Of a DNA stretch of 64,000 nucleotides, positions 9,558 through 21,338 are shown piece after piece. A program made the position numbers and the translations under genes. The DNA comes from Microdochium bolleyi (lineage: Eukaryota > Ascomycota > Sordariomycetes > Xylariales > Microdochiaceae). Location: NCBI GenBank assembly GCA_001566295.1, contig KQ964248.1:2976001-3040000 (forward strand), in the 5' to 3' direction. The notes under the pieces are model-generated. The model was not told the DNA's origin, did no database searches, and saw nothing but the letters and a program-made list of their open reading frames with translations. The first letter of the stretch is position 1. Each line of letters begins with the position of its first letter.

Positions 9558-11025
9558 GAGCTGGCGACGGCGTTTACGCAGTAGGCAGGTGCTCGCCGCC
9601 CCTTCTGTGACATGAGCGCAGTCTGGGGGACCATGAGGGGTCGGGTGCCGTGGAAGGGTGGGTGGGTGCACTGTCACCTTCCTAAGCAGGAGTGGTGCTG
9701 TGAGCTAAATGGTCCCCTACGCTTGATCGTCACAGCAGCAAATACAATGGAAATCATATACATCCTCGCCTCTTCTCTCTCTCCCCCACTGAATGAGGCA
9801 GCTGACTTGCAATCCTCATGCGTGTCGCGACCCATGTAGTGCCCGTGATAGGCACTACGCCTAGCTACATTCCCGCCGCTTGTAGGTACTGCACATGTCC
9901 TGATCCCTGATCAGCTACTGGAACGTGCTCCTGGTGTCCTTAGCTTGGATACATTACAAGTACTCGAGCCACGTCCTGCAAAGCGACAATTATTAGGCTC
10001 GGGTTGCGCATCATGGTCCGGACACAACTAGCGCCAAGCTTTCTCGCCAAGTCCCAGGCCCCTGAAGCCACGAGCCCCGATCGCCGCCGGCCGCAAAGCT
10101 TGGTATGGTGCTGGGATTAGATCCACGGTGTTCGGTTTCCCGGCCCTCTTGGCGCCACCTGCCAGACATGGGAGCAACGAGCAATCTACTGAGCTGACGT
10201 ATGCCCCCTAAAAAACAATACCACAGGCAGGTGCCTGCCTAATTCTCCATAGTGCTGGTTCGCGTCTGGCGAAAACGGCACCGAGCGTCCGGCAAGGTCG
10301 GCACCCCCACGTGCCCCCTCTGCTCGTGCTGATAGGGGTCCAGGGACACCGATGTGCGGGGACGCAGCCTACTGAGCCTACTAGCCCTTCTTATTTCCGC
10401 GCAAGAATTGCCAGCCCACAGGCCAGGCACGCCCGCCACCTGCCCCAGCCATCAACTGGGGATGGTGGGCTAGCGAGGGGAGGTACCTGGAGGTACATGG
10501 CTACGCCGCTGCAGGGGGCGCGGCACTAGACAGAGTCGGGAAGCTGCAATGCGCGGACGCGCGTGTGGCTTCGGGCCGTTGGCGCTGCAGAGGAGCAATG
10601 GCACCGCGCGGCAGTGGCCCGTGGACTTTCGCGAGGTGGCGAGGCGCAGGCAGGCTGCTGGGCTGCACTGAGTTTGTGCACCTGGAGAGAACTGAGCTGG
10701 GCTGAGGCGTATCTGGATCCAGCATTGCCCAAAGGGAGTACCAACCTCATAGTCTCACCCTTCCCTGCGTACAGCTTGTGTGAGTAACGTGGCAATCGAA
10801 AGCCCGTTGTCAGACACCTCATCATCCTCCTTTGCACGCCGGCGAGAGGCCACTAGACGATAAGGGCTTCTTCCGGGGTCGCGACATTGCCACAACAGCA
10901 GCGACAGCCTTCAATACCAATAGCCTTTCCGCAGCACTCCCCATAGTCCCAGGAAGGCCATCAAACCCCAGTGCCGAGAGCGGAATCCAGGAACCAATAT
11001 CAGCACGGGTCAGGAGCTGAACGCG
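9558..11025. other. 1.5-kb gene-free stretch
   Basis: Downstream of the phosphatase and upstream of the CCC1-type gene. All open frames are short and lack recognisable domains. The last 200 bases are likely promoter and 5' UTR of the transporter. Confidence 0.5.
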
Positions 11026-12054
11026 ATGCCACGCTCAATGCCATCCATCGTCAAGTTCGCGAGCGACTTCACGCTCGGCTTCGCCGACGGCCTCACGGTG
11101 CCCTTCGCGCTGACGGCCGGCATGTCGTTCCTCGGCCGCTCAGATGCCGTCATCCTCGCGGGGCTGGCCGAGCTGTGCGCGGGCAGCATCAGCATGGGCA
11201 TCGGCGGCTTCTTGGCAGCACGGGATACGCTGCGGCAGCAGCAGCAGCAGGAGGAGCAGGAGGTAGAGCTCCATGGCGTAGACTGCGCGAAAGACGACGC
11301 CGGCCTCAGCTTACTGCACGGTCAGCGGAGTGGCTGTAGCAGCGAGAGGAGCTCGTCATCATTTGAGGACCATTGTACCCTCGTGGCCGATGACGAAGCA
11401 CTCGAAGACGAGAAGGAGAGCACTCTGGATATGTCACATCGCCCAGATATCGATCTCGAACGCGAGGATGAGAGAGCAATCCGGCAACACCTCGAGCCGC
11501 TCCATCTTCCAGAGCCCGCAATCCTCGAGATCCTGGCTACCATGCAACGGTCATCGAGCACGGCACCACTAAGCCGTGGCAATGTTCGCAAGCGGCTCTC
11601 CAGGTTCTACAACTCTAGCCTCCCTGGCAAAGGCCTCGACCAGTCTACCAGTGGGAGCGACTACGAGGAAGGACCACGGCAACGACAGCACCCGCCTCGG
11701 CCTTCCACAGTCCTCGGCCCGCTGCTCTCAGGCCTCATCATCGCTCTCGGCTACACCGTCGGCGGCCTGATCCCGCTGCTGCCGTACTTCTTCGCCGCCA
11801 CGATCGAGGCCAGCACGAGGTGGAGCCTCGCGTTGTGCATGGTGGCGCTGTTCACGTTCGGGGCGGGCAAGTACTGGCTGCTGCAGGGCCCTTGTCGGAG
11901 CGTGGGGAATGGCGGGACCAGGAGGGAGGAGAGGTGGAAGTTGGCCAGGAAGTGTTCCATCGAGGGCGTGCAGATGCTCGTGCTCGGCATGCTGGCGGCT
12001 GGAGCGGCGGTTGAATGCGTGCAGCTAGTCAACGACAGGACCGGTGGTTCATGA
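11026..12054 (+). CDS. CCC1/VIT1-family vacuolar iron/manganese transporter
   Basis: A 342-aa membrane protein of the VIT/CCC1 family, which moves Fe2+ or Mn2+ from cytosol into the vacuole to prevent metal toxicity. The family signature is clear near the N-terminus: SDFTLGFADGLTVPFALTAG followed by LAELCAGSISMGIGGFLAA, helices 1-2. Near the C-terminus, LGPLLSGLIIALGYTVGGLIPLLPYFF matches the helix 3-4 hairpin, and the last helix follows. The cytosolic loop between helices 2 and 3 is long (about 150 residues): poly-Gln, then acidic and Ser-rich, with little resemblance to the compact metal-binding helices of plant VIT1. Translation could start at the ATG at 11026 or the one at 11038. In other fungi the family is under iron-responsive GATA and HapX control; sites were not proven here. 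Confidence 0.93.
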   Translation: MPRSMPSIVKFASDFTLGFADGLTVPFALTAGMSFLGRSDAVILAGLAELCAGSISMGIGGFLAARDTLRQQQQQEEQEVELHGVDCAKDDAGLSLLHGQRSGCSSERSSSSFEDHCTLVADDEALEDEKESTLDMSHRPDIDLEREDERAIRQHLEPLHLPEPAILEILATMQRSSSTAPLSRGNVRKRLSRFYNSSLPGKGLDQSTSGSDYEEGPRQRQHPPRPSTVLGPLLSGLIIALGYTVGGLIPLLPYFFAATIEASTRWSLALCMVALFTFGAGKYWLLQGPCRSVGNGGTRREERWKLARKCSIEGVQMLVLGMLAAGAAVECVQLVNDRTGGS

Positions 12055-14993
12055 ACGGATGAATCTGCCACACGATTGGGTTTTTGGCATACTCTAGAAT
12101 GTGTGCCGATTCAGTAGTCCACCCATAGAAAGCGTTGTTGCTGGACATTGTGTCACAGAATGCCATTGGCTCCCGGATTCAGCCCCTTGCCAATGATGGG
12201 CCCTATGATCTAAACCATGCCTGTCTCCCAGGATCATGTTCGGTGTTTCATGGACTTCTATAGTGGCTTTGTAGGTGTTAAGAGGAGGGTGGTCCCATAT
12301 GAGTTGGTCAAGCCAGTGGAACTCTGCACCGCCAAAACTCCGATGAACCGATGAGACTCGGGCAAGTTAGCCTGGGCCGTGGACTTCCTCCTCCCACGGC
12401 TAATTATGGCATGCATACGCTTGGTTATATAGATACAGGCAGCAAAGTCAAGTGAAAGGGCACGGCTGACGGAGTCAGGGAGACCTGGCTTCTGTGGCGT
12501 TTGTAGGAGTGTTCCGAGGCTGAAACGGTAGCAATCTTGAGCAGAGGATCTCCGCCTACAAATCGTCACAAAGGGCGAGGCTATCTGCTCCCAAGGAGCC
12601 TGTCGTTGACAGACTCCTTCCTCTTCTCTCCAATGATGCCTACAACCAAACATCCGGCCTCTAGAGGAGTCACGCCGGGCGTTTGCTGATAAGGAGCGTT
12701 CAAGAAGACGGACACTTGCTGGCATAGTGTCCACATAACCCACAGGCGCCACCGAGGAAGCGCGCAGTATGGCCCACAGCCTTCTGGCGGGATCCCTCGG
12801 TCAAGGAATGAGACCAGGTTGACCGGCTGCCATGCCCATCTCCCTTTCGTTTAATCAAAGACGCTAATTCCATGGTGACAACTTCACTCACGATTCCGCT
12901 CAAGGGCAAGCTCCGTCCAAGAGGCGGAGGCCTTTCTCTTTGCGCCTTGGCCGTGTCACGCCGCAAGTTACACGAGTCCATTTGCCTACCTGGCGAACTC
13001 GGGAGGGAGGAGGAGTAGGAATATATATTTTTCAGGACCGGTAGGACATTCGTACCAAAGAGTATCCACAGGCATATAAATCAAGTCTCTACTAAGCTAA
13101 CTAATACTCGGAATCAGACACATGGGGCATCGATTGGGTTTTGATGATGGTTCGGCCTGTGGATGTCAATGGGTCTATCGCCTGGTGAGCCTGGCTTTCC
13201 AACATGTGAGATATTGGCGAGCCGAAGAGCTGTCGCAGCGCTCAGATCTGACAAACCAGCAGAACCTTGACACTTTGTCACTTATCAGGCAATGCGCGTG
13301 CAGACAGCCACTACCTATATCATGCTGCTTAGCATGGAGGACGGGCCTGGAACCATCGCAATCGACGTAATGGCATCCAGTGTCGTCCTGGGCCGGACGG
13401 GACCCACGTGACACTGCACCGGAGCGTGGCGCCCGCGTGTGCGTGCCTGACTCGTGGCCCGTGGCTGGGCATCACAAGCGAAGCGCGTCAAGAAGAACGC
13501 ACACATTCTCTGCGCCTTGGCCGATCGACCTTGTTTCGAACCCCAGACTTGGCGGCATGACGTTTTCCAACAGATCCATCAATGACCCGGTGCAGCATCA
13601 TTTCAGACCATGCTCTCCTGCGTGGACGGATGGCTTTGATGGTCATATTTCCGAGTCATTCGACAGCCAAGTCTTGCTCCTCTATAGTTCCGGTTCTTGT
13701 GACCTTGCACTTCCCACGTGAGGAGATTTTTGAGATGGTTAAAATAATACTCAGCGACATGCAGGGCCCACGAAGTATCCGAGGACATCGCAGCGGTCCT
13801 GAATGATAAGCCCCCACGCAAACGACTTAATCCGCATGCAGCAGCAGCACAGAAATCGGCGCCGGCACCAGGACCCTTGTTACCAGTTTGCAGCCAATTT
13901 GTTGTTGCGTGCGGTGCCTGGCTCGCCAACCAACACCAAGCAAGGAGGAATGCCAAGAGATGGACTTGCTTGCTCGTGCTTCTCGGCGGAGGAGTCTAGA
14001 CCTCGATCCTGAAAGGGGATGACGTTTTTCAGACATCAGGGGACTGAGAAAGCAGGACGACTCGTCAACTATCGTATAGTGGACTGCCAGAAGGCGGCCC
14101 CGCCCACTTTTTGGAATTCTCTGACGGTGATGTGTATGCGCGTGTGCATGGGGATCCAGCAAACAAAGATGATTCCGTGCTCAAGCCTGTTTCACATCTC
14201 GGTTTCTGGGACTGGCAGAGGGGAGTATTGCGTTGCGATGTTGCCGACGATGGCCAATCTCCCCGAGCCGTGATCTTGATGACATAGTCCCGTTCCAGCA
14301 TAGTGCCGGGCTCTGATTGGCCGTGGCGGCTGTGCAGTGTCGTCATGCCCTGCCTGTGCCGGGTGAAACGGCACGCGCCGGCACTCCGGCACCCGCCCAG
14401 CTTCGAATCTAGAGCTAGTACTGGGATGTCCTCCCCTGGGCCCAGGAGGGCACCAGAATACACGATGCCCCATGCAAAAGGCAGTGCGCGTGCTTGGCGC
14501 GGGCTGACGCACGCAGCGCCGGCCAAGCACTGCCGGCGCACCAGCCGTGACGTCTGCCACGGGCCCCCCTCTAGAACCAGCAGCTCGCCCAGGTGCGCTG
14601 AGGCTCCGCGCGGACACGCCGCTCCGCCTGCTGCGAGGAGCCAGTGCCGCGATCCGGGACGACCCAGATCGGCACCGGAGCAGCACACCGGACTCAGTGC
14701 CAAGCCGCATCGCGTGGTCCGACTCAGGCTCTTGCAGTCAAGGCCGGTGCTGAAGGCTGCCAGTGACGTGGTGCTCAGCTGTCTCTCCAGTGAGTTGCAC
14801 ATTGATACAAAAGACTATCGCCGACCCAGCTTTTTGTTTGGCTTCTGGACCTCATCATCAGCGTGTACAGCACCATCAGCCTCGACGACAACGACGACAA
14901 CAACTACTATAACGACGATCACGACGACCAGAGCCTCGGCAACGCCTTCAACTCTCCCTTCATCCAGAGCGAGCACCAAGACAGCCATCCAAG
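12055..14993. other. 2.9-kb gene-free stretch
   Basis: No gene supported. Frames up to 245 codons occur on the minus strand (14065-14802) but lack codon bias and recognisable motifs. The right end is the promoter and 5' UTR of the next gene, including an (ACG/ACA)-rich run. Confidence 0.5.
14880..14945 (+). repeat. imperfect ACG/ACA trinucleotide-rich tract in the 5' UTR
   Basis: A purine/C-rich imperfect trinucleotide run, just upstream of the ATG at 14994. It would read as Asp/Asn-rich in one frame, but is better explained as leader sequence. Confidence 0.5.
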
Positions 14994-15640
14994 ATGGGTA
15001 AAGGCTTCATGTGGCACGTGGCCCAGATCCTCCAGATCCTCGCGGCTGGAGCGTGGGCCATCACCTGCCTCATCCCGGCCTTCACAGTCCCCAGGGCCAC
15101 CACCTCCCACGATGACGACGAGGCCTTTGGCAGGCGGCGCACGTATCTCCTGACCCTCTGGATCGGCACTGCAATTGTAAGCTCTCCCAATCCTACACCA
15201 CTGCAACATCACTGCACAGCATTCTAACCTCAACTCGCGCACCACTACAGGGCTGGTTCTTCTTCGCCGCCGGCATCGTCATCTACATCGCCCTCATCAT
15301 CTCGGGCCGCCGCGCCGCCAAGAAGCACGGCAGCTCCGGCCGCGGCTGCACCGTCTGGATCAGCACCATCCTGCGCGCCATCGGCGCCATCGCCGGCGTC
15401 GCGCTCGGCGCGTACTACGCCCACCGCCGCCTCCGCCGCATCTACCCGGCCCTCGCCCTCGCCTTCATCTTCGCCCTCACCTGCGTCATCGCCATCCTCT
15501 TCACCCTGCGCCGCAGCAACCGCGGCGGCGTCGCCGCTGCGCACCACGGCCACCACGAGAAGCACGGCCACCGCGACGGCGTCCCCCCCACGGGCCACCA
15601 CCAGCAGCCCGCCCGCGGCGGCTGGCGGTCGCGGTTCTAG
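14994..15640 (+). CDS. small four-helix membrane protein, family unknown
   Basis: Two exons, 14994-15176 and 15251-15640, joined in phase 0 across a 74-nt intron (donor GTAAGC, acceptor ACTACAG), give 190 aa. Four hydrophobic segments are visible: about residues 6-30 (HVAQILQILAAGAWAITCL), 50-80 spanning the splice junction, about 92-115 (STILRAIGAIAGVALGAYY) and 122-145. The C-terminus is His/Gly-rich and hydrophilic (repeated HGHH). The topology resembles MARVEL-like or other small tetraspan proteins of fungi, but no diagnostic motif was found. The splice model is strong because the second helix is only completed by joining the exons. Function unknown. Confidence 0.8.
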
Positions 15641-17449
15641 AGGAAGCAGACAATTTTTCAGGGCACCAGCAGTGGTGCACAACAACGACAGCACAAGATA
15701 AACTGTCATCAGGACACCGCCAGAGCATGAACACAGCATAGCCATGTTTTTGAGAGTTGCGAGGATGAGTAAAGAGGACAACACAAATCACAGGGTGGGA
15801 AGCGGATAGGGACTGTATTTGTATAGTACGCGTAGTAATGACCTCCGAGCAACAGTGCTCGGTCGCTCGCCCTGATGAATAATGCCAGTAATAATCTCCA
15901 AATGATATGTCGCGGTTGTCATTGTGAGATGTTTCGCAGATTCATCGAAACTATCGTGAAAGCTACCTTAAATCATCATCCGCACAGCGCTTGGCTCACA
16001 AATATTTGAAGACAATAGCTTAGACAGTCGCAGGCCGACACTGACCCTGTTATTGGGACTTGTTGGAAAATGACCGCGTCGGTAGTTTGTGTGACATCCT
16101 CTTGCACCCGGGTATTATTGTTATAACAACTTGAGACGCTGCTTCTTCGAAGTCGTCACCACGAAATATGTTCAACAAAGGCTACGATGAAATTTTGATA
16201 GCCAGCAATGGCGGAAAGATTGAATTGTCCTTGCAGAAGTAGAAAGAGGTTGCTGCAGTGGTTCTTGCTTTGTTTGATCGAGTGATACTGTTCGTCGCAA
16301 AGACCATGTGTGCAGACTGGGCGTAGCCACAAAATCTTTGCATTAGACATGTGAGCACCGATCGCGAGACGTCCGCAAAAAGGCTTCCAGAAGAGAACCG
16401 TTGTTTTCCCCGCGTGTGGGATGGGAAGCTCTGAAAATGAAATTGCCTTGTGTCCTGAACAGTCTAGATCTATATGGCTAAACGCAAGACATGATGAGGT
16501 ACGAGAAGAGGCCGCAGCCCAAGTAACCAACGGTACAGCATCTGGGCCCGGCCCACAAGAGTAGGAGAATAGGGAGGAGCCTCCCTCGAACGTTGTAGAG
16601 TATTAGATTCATTGATCGCGGGAAGATGTAGGGACCTCACGAGGCTAGGTTCCCACATCTCAGGGGCTTTGAGCATGTGTCGCTAAGCTCTTCGAACTTG
16701 GCGACGCGTTGCTGGCCATCGCCTGGGCTACCTGGAACGAGAGAAAGACTTGCATCTTCGCACTTTTGACAATGGGCTAGGGCCGCGACTCAGGCATCTG
16801 CTGTTCGACCATCATGAACTTGAAGGTGGCTGGTCGCCCATGACTAGGACGGCTGATAAGCCCCTGGCGAACTGCAAATAGCCAAGCTCTCGCTTCCGAA
16901 ACCTAATCGCTTCGGGCCCGGTCTTTTTTCAATGTTGTCTCAATGCGTTCCCGTAACAGCTAGCCAAATCCCACTTTGCCAGATTAGGTTGACAGATGCA
17001 GCTCAGCTCCTTACCAGAGCGGATCCGAGAATGAGTCGTGGTAAGAACTCTATTTTGAAGGTGGGTTGAGTGTGTTCCCCCATTGACCTCATAGGTAGCG
17101 AACTGCCACCAGTACCCTGACGTACTCAACAAAGTTATCTGTGGAGGATTTGAATATACAGCGAGGCAAGAACACGCTGATGTGATGCCTCTACGATGGC
17201 ATTGGCCATGATAGCTCGTCGTTCATTGCTCGAGAGTGTTCGATGGTGGCCCCCAGTTCGCCACCATATAAGCCTGCATGATCGCTCATCTCGTGACCTC
17301 CTCGAAGTAGTGGCTGGAAAATGGTGGCTTGGCAGTGTACATCGACTTTGCTGGAAGCCATCTCTCGGTGCGGCATGCTATGATTCACTTCACTGTGCAG
17401 CCAGTTTGAGCCAACACGAAGGATACACATCTAATCGACAGACGATTAG
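15641..17449. other. 1.8-kb gene-free stretch
   Basis: No gene seen. More AT-rich than its neighbours around 15,880-16,170. It ends at the abrupt left edge of the decayed gene fragment. Confidence 0.5.
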
Positions 17450-18144
17450 ATGCACAAGCGGCTACCCGAAGCCATCGATGACAGGAGGGAGAACAACGCC
17501 GACCTGCTCAAGTTCAGGTACGCCATGGTCGTCGTCTGGGCGCAGTGGGTCAACATCCCCGGCGAGCCGGCGTTCTTGCCCGCGCTCTTCGATGAGATCC
17601 TCAGCGGCCCCAACGACTCGTTCAATATCCTCAAGGCCAGCCCAGAGGGAACCCCCATGTCGCACATCGCGTCCATGTGGCTCATGGGCAGCTCACGCGA
17701 CTTCGCCGACCCGTATGTCAAGCGCACCTACTTGACAAGGCCGACCTCGCCGTGCAAGGACGGCTGGATGGACTGGTTCGTCCGCCGGCGCCAATGGCGT
17801 GGTCAGGACCAAGGGCAACGGGCTCTGGATGTCGTCGCAGATGCAGGTGTACAGCGGCAAGAACTCGATGCTGTCCATGGGCGTGGGCAACGGCACGGCG
17901 TACTGTAACCGCTACGCCACCATCGTCGGCACGTGGGATGTCTTCTATTCGAAGACCAAGGAGGCGGCCGAGGCGTGGCAGGCGGAGAATGACAAGGGGC
18001 GTGGTCCAGCACTACAGCAAGGAGGACCGGCGGCTTCTCTGGGATTCGTGGGGCGACTGGAACATGAAGAACGTCCGGCAGCACTACCGCGACGAGGCGA
18101 CGTACCGGAAGGTGCAGCGCATCAGGAAGATATATGAAGCTTAG
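17450..18144 (+). pseudogene. decayed gene fragment with two single-base frameshifts, family unknown
   Basis: Three consecutive segments in three frames read as one well-formed protein of about 230 aa. Segment 1 (17450 to about 17789) contains GTPMSHIASMWLMGSSRD and ends DGWMDWFVRR. Segment 2 (about 17790-17996) begins ANGVVRTKGNGLWM. Segment 3 (about 17998-18144) contains HYSKEDRRLLWDSWGDW and ends KIYEA. Each junction needs removal of one base, near 17789 (CCGGCGCC) and in the GGGG at 17996-17999; no intron fits. A TAG lies directly before the first ATG and no coding-like sequence is seen upstream, so the 5' part also seems lost. Trp-rich composition and codon use suggest a once-real protein. 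A sequencing error in the homopolymer could explain one of the shifts. Family not recognised. Confidence 0.65.
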
Positions 18145-20126
18145 GCCAAATACTCGCAAAGAATTGGCTGGGATAGATCCAGGCAGTATCGCGGACGCGC
18201 GAAACAGCTGATCCGCCCCAGTGACGTGACCGATGAAACAGTCATGGGGACATGGGAAGCGACTCAGTCGACCTGTGGAACTCGGCTTCGTCGCAGACAA
18301 AACAGATGGTGAAGGTGCCACCTGTAGCTCAACCAATCAATTAGCGTCATAAGCCGTGTGCCTTTGTACGTGTACCGAATGTGTTGCTGCTAAGCTTGGG
18401 AGTGCTCATTAGGCTCATTTAGGCAGTGAGCACGCTCGGGTAGGCCCTGGACTGTCAGCGGGTGGTCAATGGGAAATTACTTGGGCGTCAATTCGGCGTC
18501 TCCTTCGATTGTACAAGGGAATTCAAGCGCTCCGAGACAATCCGTCTCACCTCGGTCGCTCGGGCTTTTAGGCGCGGCCGGTCCGTCCTCTCTAGCTTTA
18601 GCCCCAGAGTGGCTGCGTTAGTGTTCCGCTGCCAACGGGTCCTTTGATCCGGGAGAGGTCAGCAGAGGTCTCGGTATCATGGCGGGCGGGCGGTTGAGAC
18701 AAGGACCACCAGGGCTTTGCCCTCCAGGATCTTCCTCGAGTCACAGGCGATGAACTGAAATGTAAGACTCGACATGTCACCATCGTCATGGCAGAGAGAG
18801 CTTGCATGGCATCCAACTTAGAGATGAGATCACAGATTTACAGAGACAGCTCTGTCGCCATTATTCGTAGCCCAGCCTCACCGACACTCGCAGTATGCTT
18901 TTACTAACAACTTCGCTTTCCGGCTGGGACCCAAATAATAAACTCATGGCAGCGCCGTCTTGGCACAAGGGGGCGAACATCTTAATATCCGGGGCGGGCT
19001 TGCCTCGACGCAGCTAGCCGAAGCTTGCGGGCCTCGCATTCTTCGACATGTCCGACGGGCTGTAGGCCCGAAGCAAGGGAGGGAGGGCTTGTTCCGCCCC
19101 ACTATTCCTGTCAACCATGCATGAACTCCTTCTGCCCCCGTCGAGGTTTCGATCTGCATGATCAAGACGAGGTAGTGTAACGGAGCCTCAAGGTCTGACT
19201 GAGGATATACTCAAGACAGCAAGGCAGAGCATCACGTTGACGTCTCCAGTGACGTGAGTGACGCCACGCGGCGAGACAACGCAGCAGAACCTTCAGACCC
19301 TGACGTCTCACTTTCCCACCGGCCACCACCTCCCTTCTTTCGTTGAGTACCCTTCGGATTGAAGTCAATGTCCTACATCCTGTCCCTTGGCAGATCAAAG
19401 TCTCGACAGGGCGGGATCATGTCCTGGACTCTCTTAGCCTCTTGACACCTTGGCGGCTAGGAACTCTGCTACCACAGGACGCTCCTTCACCAATCCTGCT
19501 CAACATGGAACAGAGTTATGATGCGAGCCTCACCCACCCTTCCCACCCTCCAGCTTCCTCCACTATCAGCCACAGCACTCAGCGATTGGCCATATGCCAT
19601 TTCTCCGCCTTTTAAGGTCCCGGGCCGGGGTTGTCAAGTGTCCCGTTAAGCCTCTTTCGGACCCCGGGACCCCATCACCGATTGCCTTTCCCCGAGCCAG
19701 ATCAGGTGGGCCTCCATTTTCTCGGAAGCTGCCGTCTTGGTGTTCACACCAACTGAACACTGACTTTCCTGATGGAGCTCTCGCTTCGCAATCGCCAAGG
19801 AACTACGCCTGGGAAACCGCCACCCTTGACCTCATCGGGTCCATCACGGTCCTTTTGTGACAGGCCGCTAGGCATCCGGGAGGCTAGGAAGAGCGAGATG
19901 GGGTGACGGCCTACCCGAACAGAGTCTTGCCCTCTTGTCAACGGCAAGATTCCCGGCAAATCATGCATCTATATAAGGTCTAGAATCTCCGGCACCTGCT
20001 CATGTCCGTTCAGCTCAGCAGCAACAACAAAACAGCTACACTCTTCCTTCGCCAGCTTTTCCGCTTCTCCACACACGCACACAAACACACAGCTGCAGGC
20101 TAGCCGTGGTACCATCTCACTCCAAG
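18145..20126. other. 2-kb gene-free stretch
   Basis: No gene supported between the decayed fragment and the secreted-protein gene. Its right end holds a TATA box and a pyrimidine- and CA-rich leader for the latter. Confidence 0.5.
19970..19978 (+). promoter_or_regulatory. TATA box of the secreted-protein gene
   Basis: TATATAAGG lies 157 nt upstream of the ATG at 20127, followed by a CA- and CT-rich leader typical of highly expressed fungal genes. Confidence 0.6.
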
Positions 20127-21027
20127 ATGCACTTCAAATCTCTCGCCGTCGCCGCCCTGGCCGCTACCGCCACCGCCCAGGCCCCCGGTGGCAGCCTACA
20201 GGTGCCTATTGTCTCGCAGCTTGTCGCCGACCTGCTCGGCCAGCTCGGCACCGTCGGCACCGCTCTAAGCACCGCGACCGGGCTGACAGCTGGCGTGGGC
20301 AACAACCCTCTCGGCTTGGCCGGCAGTCTTCCTGTGAGTCTCATCCTTCCTTGCGCTGTGCTATTCCGACCCCGAGTTATATGGAGCTGACAGGGTGTTT
20401 CTTCCAACTTTCAGGGTATCGTGACCAGTCTCACCGCGGTCACTAATCTCCTCAAGGGTGTCAACAGTCTTATCCCGCTCTTCGATGACGCCGAGGGCGA
20501 GATCACCTCACCAGAGGAGACGCAGATCTGTGACGCCCTCCGTGATGTAAGCTCTACCTCCTCTATCCGCCTCCCCTTATGGGCATAGAGCCCCCGTCTA
20601 TCCTCTCACTTCCTTCCTCGTCCCCCTCCCGCAAGTACTTTCCAACCCCCGCCCCCGCTTTGCCTTCCTCCGACTCCCCATGAACGGTCTATCTGTCACT
20701 CTCCACACATACACACACACACATACACGCGCACACACACATCACAAGTCGCTGACCCCTTCCTCCTCAAAACAGGTCACGGCCAAGCAAGCAAATCTCA
20801 CCACCGCGGTCAATGCGGTCAAGAAGAAGTCCATCATCGGCGGCCTCGTCCTGGGTCCTATCCTTGAGACAGTCATCAAATTGGTCACGGGACTGCTCGG
20901 CGGTATTCTCGGCGGCGGCGGCGGCGGCGGTAGCGTCCCCGACATTGGCATCCCCGGCGTCAACTGCAACCTCACTATCAACCCCGGTGTCGGCGGCGGC
21001 GCTGCGGGGGCTGGTGTCAACGTGTAG
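20127..21027 (+). CDS. secreted glycine-rich hydrophobic protein, possibly HsbA-like
   Basis: Three exons, 20127-20333, 20415-20546 and 20776-21027, all joined in phase 0, give 196 aa. Introns are 81 nt and 229 nt; the second contains a CA microsatellite. A clean signal peptide covers residues 1-19 (MHFKSLAVAALAATATAQA). The mature protein is Leu/Gly/Val-rich with amphipathic helices, a QICDALRDVTAKQANL block across the second splice site, a hydrophobic segment and a Gly-run (GGGGGGG) before a C-terminal part with a single Cys. The alternating T/V/L helices recall hydrophobic-surface-binding protein A (HsbA) and cell-wall galactomannoproteins, but the match is weak. Likely a cell-surface or secreted protein. 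The ATG at 20127 is preferred over the in-frame one at 20106 because only it starts the signal peptide directly. Confidence 0.8.
20705..20743 (+). repeat. CA/TG microsatellite in intron 2
   Basis: A CA-rich dinucleotide tract with a few interruptions, wholly inside the 229-nt second intron of the secreted-protein gene. Confidence 0.8.
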
Positions 21028-21338
21028 TTTCTCTCAGGACAAAGGCCAAAAAAAAGATCAAGATGAAGTGTCGTGTTGTGTCGTCTGGGACGACCATGAT
21101 ATCTGATAAGCAGACATCGTAAGGACGTACATACTTGTACTACGCGGAGAAGAATTATGGGCGGGTTCTCTTAAGCAATAGCTGTAGTATTACCGAAACT
21201 TTTCTCACTTCGCAATCTTGAATTGATTGATCGCGATTGCATGATTCGTCACACAGCCCAGAAGGATGCAGTCCTGCCACTCGCTCCAAATATGGCAAAG
21301 TCTTGGACCAACAACTTCTACGTCAACACCATCAACTT
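21028..21338. other. convergent 3' intergenic stretch
   Basis: Contains the 3' UTRs of two genes that converge. No other feature seen. Confidence 0.5.

Noticed and set aside
8256..9677. 473-codon minus-strand frame over the acid phosphatase
   Set aside because: Antisense shadow with Arg/Val/Glu-rich low-complexity sequence and no domain.
7913..10107. 17-bp direct repeat (CCGCAAAGCTTGGTATG) at 7913-7929 and 10091-10107
   Set aside because: One such match is not far from chance in 64 kb, and no longer homology or target-site pattern surrounds it.
13525..13560. TTTCGAACCCC resembling a tRNA B box
   Set aside because: The flanking bases do not form a T-arm or the rest of a cloverleaf.
14065..14802. 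245-codon minus-strand frame
   Set aside because: Cys/Arg/Ser-rich random-looking translation with no motif or splice-supported extension.
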